Shown: positions 46,558-56,040, numbered from the stretch's first letter. The stretch is 64,000 bases of DNA from Aerococcaceae bacterium zg-1292 (GCA_016126655.1 CP065955.1:186001-250000); one strand, 5' to 3'. The notes: generated from the sequence alone by a model not told the origin. Numbers and translations: made by a program.

Positions 46558-47562
46558 ATGAAAAAATATTGTCAAGAATGTGGAAGAGAAGTAGAAACAA
46601 AAGTAATTTCAAAGCATGAAGTATATAAAGTTCTCGGAGAAGAGATTGAGATTTCTGCTCAAGTACTTATGTGCTCTGAGTGCGAAGAGGAATTTTATTG
46701 TGAAGAATTAGATAACGCGACTTTAATTAACGCGTATAATGAGTATAGAAAAAGACATAAGTTGCTTCTTCCATCAGAAATAAAAGAAATTAGAGAGTTA
46801 TATGGATTGAGTCAAAGAGCCTTTGCGAAACTCCTGAATTGGGGAGATAAGACAATTCATCGATATGAGAATGGCTCGATTCAAGATAAGGCGCATAATA
46901 GTTTATTGCTTTTTTTGAGAAATCCAGAGAATATGAAAGATTATTTGAAAAATAATGAAAATGCTCTTGGTGAAAAGCAAAGTGCTAGATTAATTGAGGT
47001 AGTTGATAAACTGGTTTATGAAAGAGGAAAAGCAGTTGCTGATAAATTTTTTGATATGTATATGTCTAGCGAGCCATCAATTGAGAATGGCTTTAAGGAA
47101 TTTGATTATGAAAAATTTGCTGCAATGGTTTTGTTTTTCTCTAGTAAATCCACAGTGCTATTAAAGACAAAATTAATGAAGTTGTTGAATTATTCAGATA
47201 TGATTTTCTATAAGGAAAATAGCGTGTCGATATCAGGATTGAAGTATGTTCATTTACCTTATGGTCCAGTTCCAGAAAAATTTGATGTGTTGTTAGGAAA
47301 ATTAGCCGAGGATAATATAGCGCATATTGAAATTGAATATGATGGAAAATATGAAAAACATAAAGTGTTGCCAAATGTAGCTACAGACGATGGGGTTTTA
47401 ACAGATGATGAAATAGCTGTTCTTGACCGAGTTTATAAAAAGTTTGCTAATTTTGGTTCTGTTGAAATTTCTAATTATTCGCATAAAGAAACAGGATATT
47501 CCTCGACTCTACCTGGGGAAATAATTTCGTATATTTATGCTTCGGATATTGAACTGGAATAA
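46558..47562 (+). CDS. MqsA-like antitoxin with Panacea (DUF4065) domain
   Basis: A 334-residue protein. The N-terminus binds zinc through C5-x2-C8 and C39-x2-C42, as in MqsA; a helix-turn-helix follows (LYGLSQRAFAKLLNWGDKTIHRYENG, about residues 82-110). The C-terminal 130 residues match the Panacea/SocA-like antitoxin domain (LLKTKLMKLLNYSDMIFY, then LPYGPVPEKFDVLL). Panacea domains neutralise many unrelated toxins. It starts at ATG 46558 after AGGAGGTG. Its toxin partner upstream is broken, so this is now an orphan antitoxin and regulator. Confidence 0.85.
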   Translation: MKKYCQECGREVETKVISKHEVYKVLGEEIEISAQVLMCSECEEEFYCEELDNATLINAYNEYRKRHKLLLPSEIKEIRELYGLSQRAFAKLLNWGDKTIHRYENGSIQDKAHNSLLLFLRNPENMKDYLKNNENALGEKQSARLIEVVDKLVYERGKAVADKFFDMYMSSEPSIENGFKEFDYEKFAAMVLFFSSKSTVLLKTKLMKLLNYSDMIFYKENSVSISGLKYVHLPYGPVPEKFDVLLGKLAEDNIAHIEIEYDGKYEKHKVLPNVATDDGVLTDDEIAVLDRVYKKFANFGSVEISNYSHKETGYSSTLPGEIISYIYASDIELE

Positions 47563-47583
47563 AAAAACGTTATGGTTTTACAG

Positions 47584-47617
47584 AAGCACTGATGGGAAAC
47601 TGTCGGTGCTTTTTTAT
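47584..47617 (+). terminator. Terminator after the antitoxin gene
   Basis: AGCACTGATGG pairs with CTGTCGGTGCT, then TTTTTT. The surrounding 35 bases are nearly the same as those after the second LPXTG gene, suggesting duplication or shared origin. Confidence 0.85.
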
Positions 47618-47819
47618 TGTTGAAGCGGATCTCGAATATTTGTGACTGATATCGATGTCGGCTGCAAACTAAAAGGATGATGTTAGAATGTGAGAGTGTC
47701 TGATGCACAACGAAAAGATAGGGTATATTTTGTAAGTTTGTAAAGAGCAACGACGTAAAATGTACGCACTGCTTAATGTTAAAGGAATCGTAAGTGGTAG
47801 TGTATTTAGATAGGGAGCA
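47618..47819. other. Intergenic DNA, nothing recognised
   Basis: About 200 bases with no gene or clear repeat; it leads into the direct-repeat array. Confidence 0.5.
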
Positions 47820-47934
47820 GCCAAATGCTATAACAAAAAAACGCCAAACACTTTAATAGAAATAAGCCAAACGCTTTAATGAAAATCCGCCAAACACTTT
47901 AACAAAAAGCAGCCAAATGCTTTAATTTGTGATA
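47820..47934 (+). repeat. Five 23-bp direct repeats upstream of a broken ATPase gene
   Basis: Units start at 47820, 47843, 47866, 47889 and 47912, each GCCAAAYRCTWTAA plus nine or ten variable bases. The strict 23-base period is about two helical turns, so all cores face the same side of the DNA. The last unit ends 36 bases before the ATG of the ATPase gene. There are no spacers of CRISPR size. Confidence 0.85.
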
Positions 47935-48875
47935 TAGTACTGTTAAAGATTGTTTTTGTGGAGGGGAAAATGAAAAAATATTTACTTAGAATCAATCACA
48001 GATGAATTGTTAGAAGATAGACTAAATGCTAAAGGAGCAGTATTAATCGAAGGGCCTAAATGGTACGGTAAAACAACAACAGCAAAAAAATTTGCAAAAA
48101 GTTTTATCTCGATGGATAAGCCTGATATGGCTAAGCAATATCAGCAAATGGCAGAATTTTCTCCTAATACTTTATTAGAGGGTCAAACGCCAAGACTTAT
48201 TGATGAATGGCCAATAGCACCTAATCTATGGAATGCAGTGCGTTATGAGGTTGATAATCGAGATGTATTTGGTCAGTTTATATTGACAGGTTCGGCAGTC
48301 CCTGAAGAATTTAATGATTTTATGCATACTGGTACTGGAAGAATATCTAGACTTTTAATGCGGCCTATGAGCTTATATGAATCAAAAGATTCAACGGGTC
48401 ATGTATCGCTTAAGGAGTTATTTGAAGGGAAAGATATTTCGTCCATTGATGAAACAACTCTAGAGGAAATTGCTTTTCTAATATGTAGAGGTGGCTGGCC
48501 TAAGGCAATTGGTTTAGACAGAAAACCAGCTTTATTTCAGGCGGTTGACTACTATGACGCTGTTGTTTCTACTGATATAAGCAGAGTTGATTCTGTGAAA
48601 AGGGACAAGGAAAATGCAAAAAGGTTACTTAAGTCTTATGCTCGACATGTAGGAACGCAAAGTTCGCTAGAAACGATTAGAAAAGATTTGTTATCAAATC
48701 AATCGGATACATTTAATCAAGTTACTTTGTACTCATATCTGGAGGCCTTAAGAAAAATATTTGTTATTGAAGATTCACCTGCATGGACTCCTAACTTAAG
48801 GTATAAAACCTCCATACGTACAACAGATACTCGATACTTTTCAGATCCATCCATTGCAGCTGCAGCCTTAGGTAT

Positions 48876-50604
48876 CCTGCATTCCCGAACCTATTATACC
48901 AAGGTCACCTCATGACCTTGGTTTTCTTACACCCATCAACTCATACAATTCTTCTTGCATCGTTGTCACCTCACTAATAGAAAGCTCATTCTTATCATTG
49001 ATAAAGCAGTAGATTAAGTCTAATTTCATTAACAAACCATGCAAGGTGTAATCTTTATACATTTGATGCTCATCCATTTGTTTCTTAATGTAGGATAATA
49101 CAATCAAGGCGATGTATTGCGTAAATAATTTCCCTCTCAAACTTCTTTCGCTTGATACATGAACCCGTCTCATATTCAATCGATCTTTAATATCATTAAA
49201 TGCTTTTTCAATCAAATCTTTGTTACGGTAAATATCCAATGCCTCTTTACTGGTTAATTCTTGATCGGTTAGGAGTCCAAACCAACCAAATTTTTGTCGA
49301 TGGTTATTTACCGCTTCTTCGTCGATTACTTTTTCTCCATTTTCTACTTTAAAATAACACTTCTTGAATGCTTGATCGCTTTCTTTTATTTGTCCTTTCT
49401 TCCAATCTCTTAACACTCGTAACAAACGATCATTAAATTTTTCATTCATGCTGAGCGCTCTTTCTTCATCGTAATACAAATGAACGGTCACCGGATAATA
49501 ACTGGTAGGTGATGCCTTAAACACATCGGTTACTTTATGGGAATATGCATACACACGTTGTGCTTGGTAATAATTCATGACAGAATGTGTTTTTCCTGCA
49601 TGAGATTCAATTAACTGTTTGATGTATCCAACACTTGTTTTAGCCCCCAAAATAAAGCTCTGTCCACTCTCTAATAGTCCTTGAATATTTTTAGCTGAGT
49701 TGAATCCTCTGTCCATTACGACATTCACTTTCGTTGCATCAATATCTTCTAACTCATCTAATAACCAATTGACTGTTTTTACATCTGTAATATTTCCTGG
49801 TAGTTCACGGTATGCAAAAGGTAAGCGGCTCTTTTGTCCATATAATAACCCTAAATTCAATTGGGCTAACCGATCATCTTCTTTATTGTATCCATATTGT
49901 ACATCTTTTAGTTTTTCTGAGTAGCTGGAGATACTTGTCGTATCATAGGCCCAATACTCATTTTCTCCGTGTGTTTTTACCATCCAATTAAAGAATCGTT
50001 GCACATCATCATGTGTAATTGACTGGAATACGCGTGAAATATCTTGAGACGTTAATGGTTGTCGATAAGTATAGTTGCTTTCTGCCCAATCAGAATAGTA
50101 CATCATTGAATTATTGGGTGCTGAGATGAGGTAACAAGCTAACTCGAAAATATCTTTCCCTTTCTCTCCAAAGATAGCTTCTAAGCCTTTAAATAATTGT
50201 AATTTATTAGCTATTTGTTGAAAAAGCGAGCGTACTCCATAATGCTTTTGTCGGTAAGTGTTTGTGTCAGTTTGACGCTTTTTCTTAGGGGCTGTTCGTG
50301 GTGTCGTTGGGACAATTTCCCCTGTTTCAGGATCTATTTTTCCAATGAGTTTTCTTTTAGGGCGAGATTGTTTCTTTTCTTTATCATAATAAGAGGTTGA
50401 TTCATAAACATAAGTTATTCCAGTTTTTTTGTTTTTCATACGTACAAGTGTCATGATTAAGCTCCTTAATGTATATATATTGGTATAACTAAATTATATC
50501 AGTTGTGCCAATGTAAGTCGACAAAAATATCACGAAAAACTTTGATTTTATCAAGTTTTTCGTGATATTTATTGTCTGTGGTTTAATTACTTCGGGAATT
50601 CAGG
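48876..50604 (-). mobile_element. IS1634-like insertion sequence, copy 2, 1729 bp
   Basis: Same length and ends as copy 1, opposite orientation. A perfect 6-bp direct repeat, AGGTAT, flanks it (48870-48875 and 50605-50610). It interrupts the ATPase gene. Because each copy has its own target duplication, the two copies inserted independently and do not form a composite transposon; as inverted copies they could still drive inversion of the 7.8 kb between them. Confidence 0.95.
48910..50454 (-). CDS. IS1634-family transposase (copy 2)
   Basis: Identical 514-residue product to the transposase at 39506, with the same DDE residues and ribosome site. Identity of both copies and intact target duplications suggest recent activity of this element in the strain. 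Confidence 0.93.
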   Translation of the reverse strand: MTLVRMKNKKTGITYVYESTSYYDKEKKQSRPKRKLIGKIDPETGEIVPTTPRTAPKKKRQTDTNTYRQKHYGVRSLFQQIANKLQLFKGLEAIFGEKGKDIFELACYLISAPNNSMMYYSDWAESNYTYRQPLTSQDISRVFQSITHDDVQRFFNWMVKTHGENEYWAYDTTSISSYSEKLKDVQYGYNKEDDRLAQLNLGLLYGQKSRLPFAYRELPGNITDVKTVNWLLDELEDIDATKVNVVMDRGFNSAKNIQGLLESGQSFILGAKTSVGYIKQLIESHAGKTHSVMNYYQAQRVYAYSHKVTDVFKASPTSYYPVTVHLYYDEERALSMNEKFNDRLLRVLRDWKKGQIKESDQAFKKCYFKVENGEKVIDEEAVNNHRQKFGWFGLLTDQELTSKEALDIYRNKDLIEKAFNDIKDRLNMRRVHVSSERSLRGKLFTQYIALIVLSYIKKQMDEHQMYKDYTLHGLLMKLDLIYCFINDKNELSISEVTTMQEELYELMGVRKPRS

Positions 50605-50980
50605 AGGTATAGGTCCTGAGGACTTGTTAGATGATTTGAACACCATGGGGTTTTTATTTGAAAATTTGTGTATTCGTGACTTGAGAATTTACACAGATTA
50701 TTTAGATGGAACAGTTTATCATTATAGAGATAAGTACGGATTAGAATGTGATGCAGTCGTTCATTTAAGAAATGGTTCCTATGGGTTGATTGAAATCAAA
50801 CTCGGTGGGGACAAATTGATTGAAGAAGGGGTTAAAACTTTAAAAGAATTAGCATCTAAAATTGATACTCAATATATGTCTAAGCCTTCATTTATGGCAG
50901 TCTTGTGTGTCAAAGCACCTTTTGCATATAAAAGAAAAGATGGAGTTTATGTAATTCCAATTACTACACTTAAGCCATAA

Positions 50981-51317
50981 GTAAGCTAATTGTTTAAAAA
51001 TAATCAATATTTCTCAGCTGGATAAAATTCTTGTGGGATTACCATAGATTTTGATCGCAGAATGAGTTGTCTGAAGTGTAGTAAGTGAGAAGATGATTCA
51101 ATTAAGTGGATTTATTTTCGGGAGATCGTAACAATGTGATTATTTTCAGATTATAGGATGTATAGCAATAAGAGTAGGTGCCAACTTTCATCTACTCTTT
51201 TTATTGTGTTGTTGTATATTATTTAAGAAGTATAGTAGCGGTTTATTTTTGTACATTTATAACGTTGTAAAATGTGCGGCATTTTTCGAAGAATCCGTAA
51301 AACCGACTGAATCATTT
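50981..51317. other. Intergenic DNA with two hairpins
   Basis: A terminator, AGAGTAG with CTACTCT plus TTTTT, lies at 51170-51204 on the plus strand and closes the ATPase region. ACCGACTGA pairs with TCAGTCGGT at 51303-51327 and holds the stop of the minus-strand gene. A 67-codon plus-strand frame here has no support. Confidence 0.65.
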
Positions 51318-51767
51318 TCAGTCGGTTGGGTATTCTATTATGTATCTCAATTTACCTGGTACCAGAATGTTGTCGACTTTATCACTGAGAGAAAAGCCAT
51401 TGAATGATAGTTGAGATTGAAACAAATCTCGTCTTTTGCTTTTATTTAAGTCAATGCTTTTTGTTTCCAAGTCCCATATTGTAAGACCGTCATCAGTAAT
51501 GGGATAGAATTTTCCGTCGCATTTTACACTGAAAGAAATGCCTTCACCCGTTGAGTCCACATATGAGGTGATGATTTCTGTTTCCGATTGAGATACTTTG
51601 ATTAATTTAGCGTTTCTATGAATAAAATCGAAATATTCATTAGATATGGTTTGAATATCCAATTTGAAGACTTCTGTGTAATTTATTTGTTTGTTTTTCA
51701 AGTTCTGTGTCTTGTGGCTGATAAGGGAAGGGAGAGTTTCATCTTTACTCGCTTTTACTCGCTTCAA
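51318..51767 (-). CDS. DUF1828-like protein fragment fused to decamer repeats
   Basis: The conserved part, ISNEYFDFIHRNAKLIKVS, then VKCDGKFYPITDDGLTIWDLE and RRDLFQSQLSFNGFSL, matches the DUF1828 family of unknown function often found with mobile elements. The frame's first residues (KRVKASKDE) come from the repeat array and no ribosome site is seen; TTG at 51701 is another possible start but also lacks one. At under 150 residues it is shorter than typical two-domain relatives. It may be a fragment whose 5' end was replaced by the array. Confidence 0.5.
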   Translation of the reverse strand: MKRVKASKDETLPSLISHKTQNLKNKQINYTEVFKLDIQTISNEYFDFIHRNAKLIKVSQSETEIITSYVDSTGEGISFSVKCDGKFYPITDDGLTIWDLETKSIDLNKSKRRDLFQSQLSFNGFSLSDKVDNILVPGKLRYIIEYPTD

Positions 51768-52250
51768 CTCGCTTCAACTCGCTTCAACTCGCTTCAACTC
51801 GCTTCAACTCGCTTTTACTCGCTTTTACTCGTTTTTACTCGTTTTTACTCGCTTTTACTCGTTTTTACTCGTTTTTACTCGCTTTTACTCGCTTTTACTC
51901 GCTTTTACTCGCTTCAACTCGCTTTTACTCGCTTTTACTCGTTTTTACTCGCTTTTACTCGTTTTTACTCGTTTTTACTCGCTTTTACTCGTTTTTACTC
52001 GCTTCAACTCGTTTTTACTCGTTTTTACTCGTTTTTACTCGCTTTTACTCGCTTCAACTCGCTTTTACTCGTTTTTACTCGCTTTTACTCGCTTCAACTC
52101 GCTTTTACTCGCTTCAACTCGCTTTTACTCGCTTTTACTCGTTTTTACTCGCTTTTACTCGTTTTTACTCGTTTTTACTCGCTTCAACTCGCTTTTACTC
52201 GCTTTTACTCGCTTTTACTCGCTTCAACTCGCTTTTACTCGCTTTTACTT
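51741..52250. repeat. Array of about 51 tandem 10-bp repeats
   Basis: Three unit types alternate irregularly: GCTTTTACTC, GTTTTTACTC and GCTTCAACTC (plus strand). All units keep the exact 10-base length and the ACTC end. The array starts inside the 5' end of the DUF1828-like frame and ends at the stop codon of the AlbA_2-type gene. The plus strand is open in all frames through the array, giving two long spurious frames; the minus strand has stops in every frame. Confidence 0.95.
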
Positions 52251-53701
52251 GTATTATTATCCGGGAATTTTAGAATATAATATTGATTTTTATCATTAAT
52301 ATTACTTCCGTGCCATTCTAGGAGGCCATCTGTAGCCAATTTTTTTAGAAGTTTTCGAGTGAACGAAGGACTGCGATTGATAATATTTGCTGCTAAACTA
52401 GTTGTTAACTTTGATTTTGTATTAAACATATAGCTAATAAGCGTTTGTTCATCAGTTGATAGTTTCCCGAATTCATGGATTTTTTTTTGAAGTTGGTCGA
52501 TTGAACGGGCATGTCGATTCAGTATATTGTTCTCTAAAGTTAGTAATACACTATTAGAGGGTTCAGAGTAAATAGGTTCGTTTAAAAAAGCGTTTATCAT
52601 TTCATTATAAATTCGTTTTACACCTTCGTTCATCTCCCTAACCCATTTTAATTCCGTTAAAGTTCTGGCAATACGAGGATTCCTAGAGAATTGTTCATTG
52701 CGTATATTTTTTAATGTTACAATATTAGGTAATAATCCTGGGCTATGTATTTCTAATCGGTTATCAAACATTAATACACGAATATATTTGCCTCGAATTG
52801 AATAATTTCGATGTGTTACAGCGTTTATAATTCCTTCAAACCACGCAAATTCAGGGTATTCTGGCATTGTTTTAAATTTCATATCAGTCTTGTCTAAGTA
52901 TTGAAAATCTCTCAATTGAGTACGAATATAGTCAGTAACTTTTGTGATAAGAATTGGTAACGCATCATCAAATGTGATATCTTTGATTGCATTAAACTGT
53001 GAACCAGGAAGCATCTCATTGCCATCATACTTAATAAATCGTAACCTAGCTTGAGGCAAAAATTGACTGGGATTTTTTCCAAAGAGAAGAATACCAGCGT
53101 TAGTTATTTCATCTTTAACAATAAAATGTTTAGCTTTTAATAAGTCATAGGTTGAAGTACTTGGTGGTATCTCTAATTTTTCTTTGTAATGTGTAATAAT
53201 ATTTTCATCAATATCTTCAAGAGAGCTGCCTACAGCAATTTCGTCTTCAAAATACCGCTGTCCTTTATCGTAAATTAATTGAGTTCTTTGTTCATAACTT
53301 AGAGTAACAGACTGGTCACCTTGTCTAAGGTATACTTCATCATTAGGTGCTGTAATTACTCTATTTAATTCAACATCAACTTTAATAATTAAAATAATAT
53401 CCTTATTCCCAGAACTATTAATGACAATGCGTTCCTCGGTATCATAAGAAATAGGAGTATTTCTAAGTTCTAAGCGAGCAATATTTTTAAAATCTTCTAT
53501 CGGAAAAGCTTTGCTTTTTTGAAATCCAGTAATTTCCCCATTGTTTTCAACACCTATTACAAGATATCCGCCATCTGCATTAGCAAAAGCAATTAAATGC
53601 TTTAGAATTTCCAGTGGTCGTTTTCGAGCGCTTTTTCTATCTAGATATTGATTTTCTGGAGTTGAAATAATACTTTCTGTTGTAATACTAAATGTATTCA
53701 T
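52235..53701 (-). CDS. AlbA_2/Schlafen-type putative DNA-binding ATPase
   Basis: A 488-residue protein with the N-terminal AlbA_2 domain (YLDRKSARKRPLEILKHLIAFANADGG, YLVIGVENNGEITGF), a middle region, a C-terminal HATPase-like part (EGIINAVTHRNYS, LEIHSPGLLPNIVTLKNIRN, REMNEGVKRIYNEM) and a closing winged helix. Such proteins occur as transcription regulators and in mobile defence islands; the true role here is unknown. The last residues (TSKSE) are encoded by the first decamer unit, whose frame supplies the stop. Confidence 0.8.
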   Translation of the reverse strand: MNTFSITTESIISTPENQYLDRKSARKRPLEILKHLIAFANADGGYLVIGVENNGEITGFQKSKAFPIEDFKNIARLELRNTPISYDTEERIVINSSGNKDIILIIKVDVELNRVITAPNDEVYLRQGDQSVTLSYEQRTQLIYDKGQRYFEDEIAVGSSLEDIDENIITHYKEKLEIPPSTSTYDLLKAKHFIVKDEITNAGILLFGKNPSQFLPQARLRFIKYDGNEMLPGSQFNAIKDITFDDALPILITKVTDYIRTQLRDFQYLDKTDMKFKTMPEYPEFAWFEGIINAVTHRNYSIRGKYIRVLMFDNRLEIHSPGLLPNIVTLKNIRNEQFSRNPRIARTLTELKWVREMNEGVKRIYNEMINAFLNEPIYSEPSNSVLLTLENNILNRHARSIDQLQKKIHEFGKLSTDEQTLISYMFNTKSKLTTSLAANIINRSPSFTRKLLKKLATDGLLEWHGSNINDKNQYYILKFPDNNTSKSE

Positions 53702-54049
53702 TTTTAGCCTCCTAAATGATATAATTGGATTCTTATATACAATCGATTGAATGTTTTTGATAAATAGTCCGAGATATTTTGATTCAAATAATACTAAATG
53801 GATTATTTGAATTTCTAAGCGAGCTTAATGCATAAAGGGAGAGATTCTTCGCTTACCCACTACCTGTTATTGTGCAATAATGCAATTGCACGTTAAGCTT
53901 CCACTCCATTATAAACCAAACAACAACTTTAATATAGTTAAAAATACTGGCTCTAACTAGTTACTCAATGGTAAAACAGCTATAATAAGTGTGTACTTTC
54001 TTTGTTGCTATAGACATGGGATTAGGATAAATATTGAAAGGGTGGCTGT
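53702..54049. other. Intergenic DNA between divergent genes
   Basis: Holds the promoters of the minus-strand ATPase and the plus-strand hydrolase. GTGCAAT (53872-53878) and ATTGCAC (53885-53891) form a small palindrome that could be an operator. No gene is seen. Confidence 0.5.
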
Positions 54050-54958
54050 ATGTTGCGAATAATATTGGTGCTTATCATGCTGTTAGGTGTGTGTGATAGT
54101 CATGAGGCTACTGTTGATAATCATTTAAGAACTCGTGTGTTGACAACAGTTAACGCCACTTCACCGGTGAATGCAAAAGCGATTGCGCTGTTTGACACTC
54201 ATTTTAATTCGCTCCAAGGGGACCATCAGTTATATTTTAGACAGATATCAGATAAGACAGTGCCTGTTTTGTACAATAATCAGTCAGCGCGGTCTGCAAG
54301 CATCATCAAACTATATATTTTAGCGGTGTTGTTTGACCAAGTGGAAAAAGAGGTCGTTGATTTAGAAGCGGTGTATCAGTTGAAAGAGACAGATATTGTG
54401 GGCGGTACGGGGGTGATACAGCAGCAGCCGATTGGTAGTTCCTATACGCTGTATGAGCTGGCGAAAGAGATGATTATCGCCAGCGATAATACTGCCACGA
54501 ACATTATCATTGAGCAGCTCGGTGGCGTGCAGGCAGTGGCTACGAAGATTCACCAGTTGGGCTTTAAGCGAACGCATCTCAGACGTAAGATGTTAGATAT
54601 GCAGGCGTTGGCAAAAGGTATCGATAATGAGACAATGGTCAGTGATGTAGGCGAATTGTTATCACTGATGTATCAAGGAAATTTGGTGTCGAAAAAGGCG
54701 AGTCAGGTAATGATGAAGATTCTTGAGTCACAGCAGGACCGTGACAAATTATTTGCGAAAATGCCAGCAGGAGTTAGGGTCTATAATAAGACAGGGATAT
54801 TTGCAGAATATGGTGTTTTGGCGGATGCGGGCATTATCCGATATCAAAATAAGGCATATGTAGTTGCTGTTATATCAAATAATGGTGAAATGGCACAACA
54901 GCAACGGGCAATGCAGGAATTGGGTCAGGCGATAGGCGAGCAAATTGTCAATAATTAG
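54050..54958 (+). CDS. Class A beta-lactamase-like serine hydrolase
   Basis: A 302-residue exported protein with a hydrophobic N-terminus (MLRIILVLIMLLGVC). It has the penicillin-recognising triad: S84-I-I-K87, S145-D-N and K247-T-G. The omega-loop Glu-x-x-Leu-Asn of true class A beta-lactamases is not evident at the expected place (RRKMLDMQALAKG), so it may be a related peptidase or a poor lactamase. C15 is only a weak lipobox (LGVC). It has its own promoter region and stands alone. Confidence 0.75.
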   Translation: MLRIILVLIMLLGVCDSHEATVDNHLRTRVLTTVNATSPVNAKAIALFDTHFNSLQGDHQLYFRQISDKTVPVLYNNQSARSASIIKLYILAVLFDQVEKEVVDLEAVYQLKETDIVGGTGVIQQQPIGSSYTLYELAKEMIIASDNTATNIIIEQLGGVQAVATKIHQLGFKRTHLRRKMLDMQALAKGIDNETMVSDVGELLSLMYQGNLVSKKASQVMMKILESQQDRDKLFAKMPAGVRVYNKTGIFAEYGVLADAGIIRYQNKAYVVAVISNNGEMAQQQRAMQELGQAIGEQIVNN

Positions 54959-55306
54959 TTGGAAAAGACGCAGAATGCTTGAAAAACCAAGGATTCTGCG
55001 CAGAAAAAATAGATGATAGGAATATTTTACAAGTTCAAAAGGTCGCGTCGTATCGTTTGCTAATCGATAGGGTATTGATTAATAATTCTTATTTTCTCGG
55101 TTGTCACGTTTATCATTTAATGATCACTCAACCATTACTAGTATAAAGGGGACAGCAGTTTATCAAATTTCGTAATTTATAAACTTGCCAAATGTGACAA
55201 AAAACACAAAGTTGCAAAAAATAGTAGCATAGCTTGTGAAACTTTGCTATAATTATCTTAATACAAACGAATATAATAATTATTTAGTGAAAAGGTAGGA
55301 GAAATT
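54959..55306 (+). other. Intergenic DNA and rex promoter region
   Basis: A hairpin CGCAGAAT/ATTCTGCG (54970-55000) follows the hydrolase but lacks a T run. An extended -10, TGCTATAAT, lies at 55245-55253 before rex. TTGTGAA at 55234 is only half of a Rex operator. Confidence 0.5.
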
Positions 55307-55987
55307 ATGCACAAAGAAATTCCTCGTGCTACGGCACGTCGTTTGCCAATTTATCATCGCTATCTTCGCTTTTTGCATAATGCGGGTAAAAGACGTATTT
55401 CGTCTACCGAGTTAAGTGAAGCAGTGAAGGTCGATAGTGCAACTATTCGTCGCGATTTTTCATATTTTGGCGCGTTAGGTAAGCGTGGTTATGGTTATGA
55501 TGTTGATTATTTATTAGATTTCTTTAGTAAGACATTGAATCAGGACCGTTTAACATCGATTGGTTTAATTGGGGTAGGACACTTAGGTAACGCCTTGTTG
55601 AACTATAACTTTAGAAAAAACAATAATGTTCGTATCGGTGCAGCATTTGATATTAACCAAGATTTAGTTGGTAAAGTATTATCAGGAGTACCGGTGTACT
55701 CGATGGACGAGCTTGAAAAGCAAATTGAAGAGCAGGCTATTGAGATTGTTATTCTGACGGTTCCGCAAGAGACGGCGTCTGAAGTCGTCGAGCGGCTAGT
55801 GGCAGTGGGAGTTAAAGGCATTATGAACTTTACACCATTACGTTTTGATGTGCCGCGTACCGTTCGTGTACAAAATGTTGACTTAACGACAGAGTTACAG
55901 ACTCTCATATATTTCATCGATAGCGATTTGGCAGAAGGTGAAGAAGACAATCATTTTATGGATGTCTCATACAATTTTAAATTCTAG
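55307..55987 (+). CDS. rex: Redox-sensing transcriptional repressor Rex
   Basis: A 226-residue repressor sensing the NADH/NAD+ ratio. The N-terminal winged helix ([35 protein letters not shown]) is followed by a Rossmann fold with [12 protein letters not shown] and FDINQD, and a C-terminal swapped helix. Rex normally represses fermentative dehydrogenase genes; an iron alcohol dehydrogenase lies 1.5 kb downstream, though no complete Rex site was found at it. A perfect terminator follows. Confidence 0.96.
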   Translation: MHKEIPRATARRLPIYHRYLRFLHNAGKRRISSTELSEAVKVDSATIRRDFSYFGALGKRGYGYDVDYLLDFFSKTLNQDRLTSIGLIGVGHLGNALLNYNFRKNNNVRIGAAFDINQDLVGKVLSGVPVYSMDELEKQIEEQAIEIVILTVPQETASEVVERLVAVGVKGIMNFTPLRFDVPRTVRVQNVDLTTELQTLIYFIDSDLAEGEEDNHFMDVSYNFKF

Positions 55988-55998
55988 TAATGCATCAA

Positions 55999-56040
55999 AG
56001 CAGACGAAGTGCCGATTGAATACTTCGTCTGCTTTATTTT
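55999..56040. terminator. Bidirectional terminator between rex and the AraC gene
   Basis: AAGCAGACGAAGT pairs with ACTTCGTCTGCTT; T-rich on the plus side and usable by both convergent genes. Confidence 0.85.

Larger units (their letters stand above)
47970..50980 (+). pseudogene. DUF4143-type AAA ATPase gene, frameshifted and split by an IS
   Basis: GGAGGGG precedes ATG 47970, which reads MKKYLLRI and then goes out of frame because AATC is duplicated in tandem at about 47990-47997; removing one copy gives MKKYLLRITDELLEDRLN. The ATPase part has Walker A GPKWYGKTTTAKKF and the LTGSA sensor block. At 48876 the IS1634-like element interrupts it; after taking out the IS and one target repeat the frame joins as AAALGIGPEDLLDDLNTMGF and runs through the DUF4143 nuclease-like end (ECDAVVHLRNGSYGLIEIK) to 50980. 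The repaired gene would encode 423 residues. Confidence 0.88.

Noticed and set aside
47820..47934. Possible CRISPR array
   Set aside because: Only 23-bp period with short variable parts of 9-10 bases, no spacer-length unique sequence and no cas genes.
39356..50604. Composite transposon bounded by the two IS copies
   Set aside because: Each copy has its own different 6-bp target duplication (TAATAT and AGGTAT), so they inserted separately.
51741..52250. Possible CRISPR array or replication iterons
   Set aside because: Units are contiguous 10-mers without spacers; no replication gene is adjacent.
51618..52299. Two long plus-strand frames of RFYSLLLAFTR-type decapeptides
   Set aside because: They are translations of the decamer array, open in every frame; no ribosome site, and the unit is a DNA repeat rather than a protein repeat.
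54050..54958. True class A beta-lactamase
   Set aside because: Ser-x-x-Lys, Ser-Asp-Asn and Lys-Thr-Gly are present, but the omega-loop Glu-x-x-Leu-Asn is not evident, so only the wider serine-hydrolase call is made.
55234..55253. Rex autoregulatory operator TTGTGAA upstream of rex
   Set aside because: Only one half-site is present; the inverted second half is missing.
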